Shown: piece by piece, positions 63,929-64,000 of the stretch
Layout of the letters: each line of letters starts with the position of its first letter
Numbering within the stretch: the stretch's first letter is position 1
Source: Williamsia muralis NBRC 105860
Lineage (GTDB): Bacteria; Actinomycetota; Actinomycetes; Mycobacteriales; Mycobacteriaceae
Assembly (NCBI RefSeq): GCF_001598915.1
Contig: NZ_BDAP01000007.1
Location: 62,001 to 126,000 of the forward strand
Length of the DNA: 64,000 bases
Direction: 5' to 3'
The notes under the pieces: model-generated
Seen by the model: only the letters and a program-made list of their open reading frames with translations
Told to the model about the DNA's origin: nothing
The model's database searches: none
Translations under genes and position numbers: made by a program

Positions 63929-64000
63929 CCCTGCGAGCCGGTGGACCGAAAGCGAGGGCGAGTCGAATGGTGCAAACACGTGGGCGCATGGATGCGATGG
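63925..64000 (+). CDS. Start of a further gene, cut by window edge
   Basis: An ATG overlaps the idi stop (ATGA) and opens a frame running to the end of the window: 25 codons, basic and hydrophilic (MTLRAGGPKARASRMVQTRG...). Coupling to idi suggests an isoprenoid or carotenoid function, but too little is visible to identify it. Confidence 0.5.
   Translation, partial: MTLRAGGPKARASRMVQTRGRMDAM

Overview
The window is high-GC actinobacterial chromosome from a mycolate-containing member of the Mycobacteriales. Gordonia or a close relative is my best guess. The evidence is gene content and gene order. Much of the window follows the Mycobacterium tuberculosis Rv0949-Rv0996 order: uvrD1, M23 peptidase, sucC-sucD, DUF5336 antigen, perM, purN-purH, AAA+/VWA pair, DUF1707 protein, rpmF, mprA-mprB-pepD-moaB2, mscL, SAF protein, ruc, folate cycloligase, galU, glp, rimJ, glpR and tRNA-Ala. 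The two tandem MspA-type porin genes recall the porin pair described in Gordonia jacobaea. These assignments come from memory of the families; no database search was run.

Layout. 1-9 kb: an exported protein cut by the window edge, UvrD1/PcrA, a six-copy 72-bp tandem repeat, an M23 peptidase, sucCD behind a CRP-type site and a 25-codon ORF, then a nonapeptide-repeat protein coupled to an RDD membrane protein. 9-12 kb: a metQ-metN-metI-type transporter. 12-26 kb: a catabolic island with a TetR regulator, a fused indolepyruvate-ferredoxin-oxidoreductase-like enzyme, and divergently a seven-gene run (carboxylase beta and alpha subunits, acyl-CoA dehydrogenase, MaoC hydratase, CitE-like lyase, acyl-CoA synthetase, acetoacetyl-CoA synthetase). 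This run resembles the Rv2498c-Rv2506 leucine/isovaleryl-CoA locus. 26-32 kb: DUF5336, perM, purN-purH. 31.6-35.4 kb: a second Met-type transporter with an upstream ORF in its leader, and a divergent TauE/SafE protein. 35-42 kb: CoA transferase, AAA+/VWA pair, DUF1707 and AEC proteins. 42-46 kb: a winged-helix/membrane-protein pair behind a 32-bp palindrome, then cysteine-free ribosomal protein paralogues (S18, S14, L33, L28) divergent from a COG0523 protein, L31 and L32, with two Zur-like boxes between them. 46-52 kb: TRIC channel protein, MprAB, PepD, MoaB2 and a small protein. 52-55.5 kb: two porins, then a frameshifted DUF222/HNH gene behind a perfect SOS box. 55.5-64 kb: MscL with a long Pro/Gly tail, SAF protein, Ruc with a CIRCE operator, a folate enzyme with an apparently non-canonical start, GalU, the Glp/RimJ/GlpR cell-division cluster, tRNA-Ala(CGC), Idi, and the start of one more gene.

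Regulatory themes visible directly are: a CRP/GlxR site (sucCD), a TetR-type palindrome (carboxylase operon), Zur boxes (alternative ribosomal proteins), MprA-type direct repeats (pepD), LexA (DUF222/HNH) and HrcA/CIRCE (ruc). I saw no CRISPR array, insertion sequence or prophage. The least explained elements are the 72-bp repeat array, the nonapeptide-repeat/RDD pair, the winged-helix operator system, and the short upstream ORFs abutting sucC and metN.
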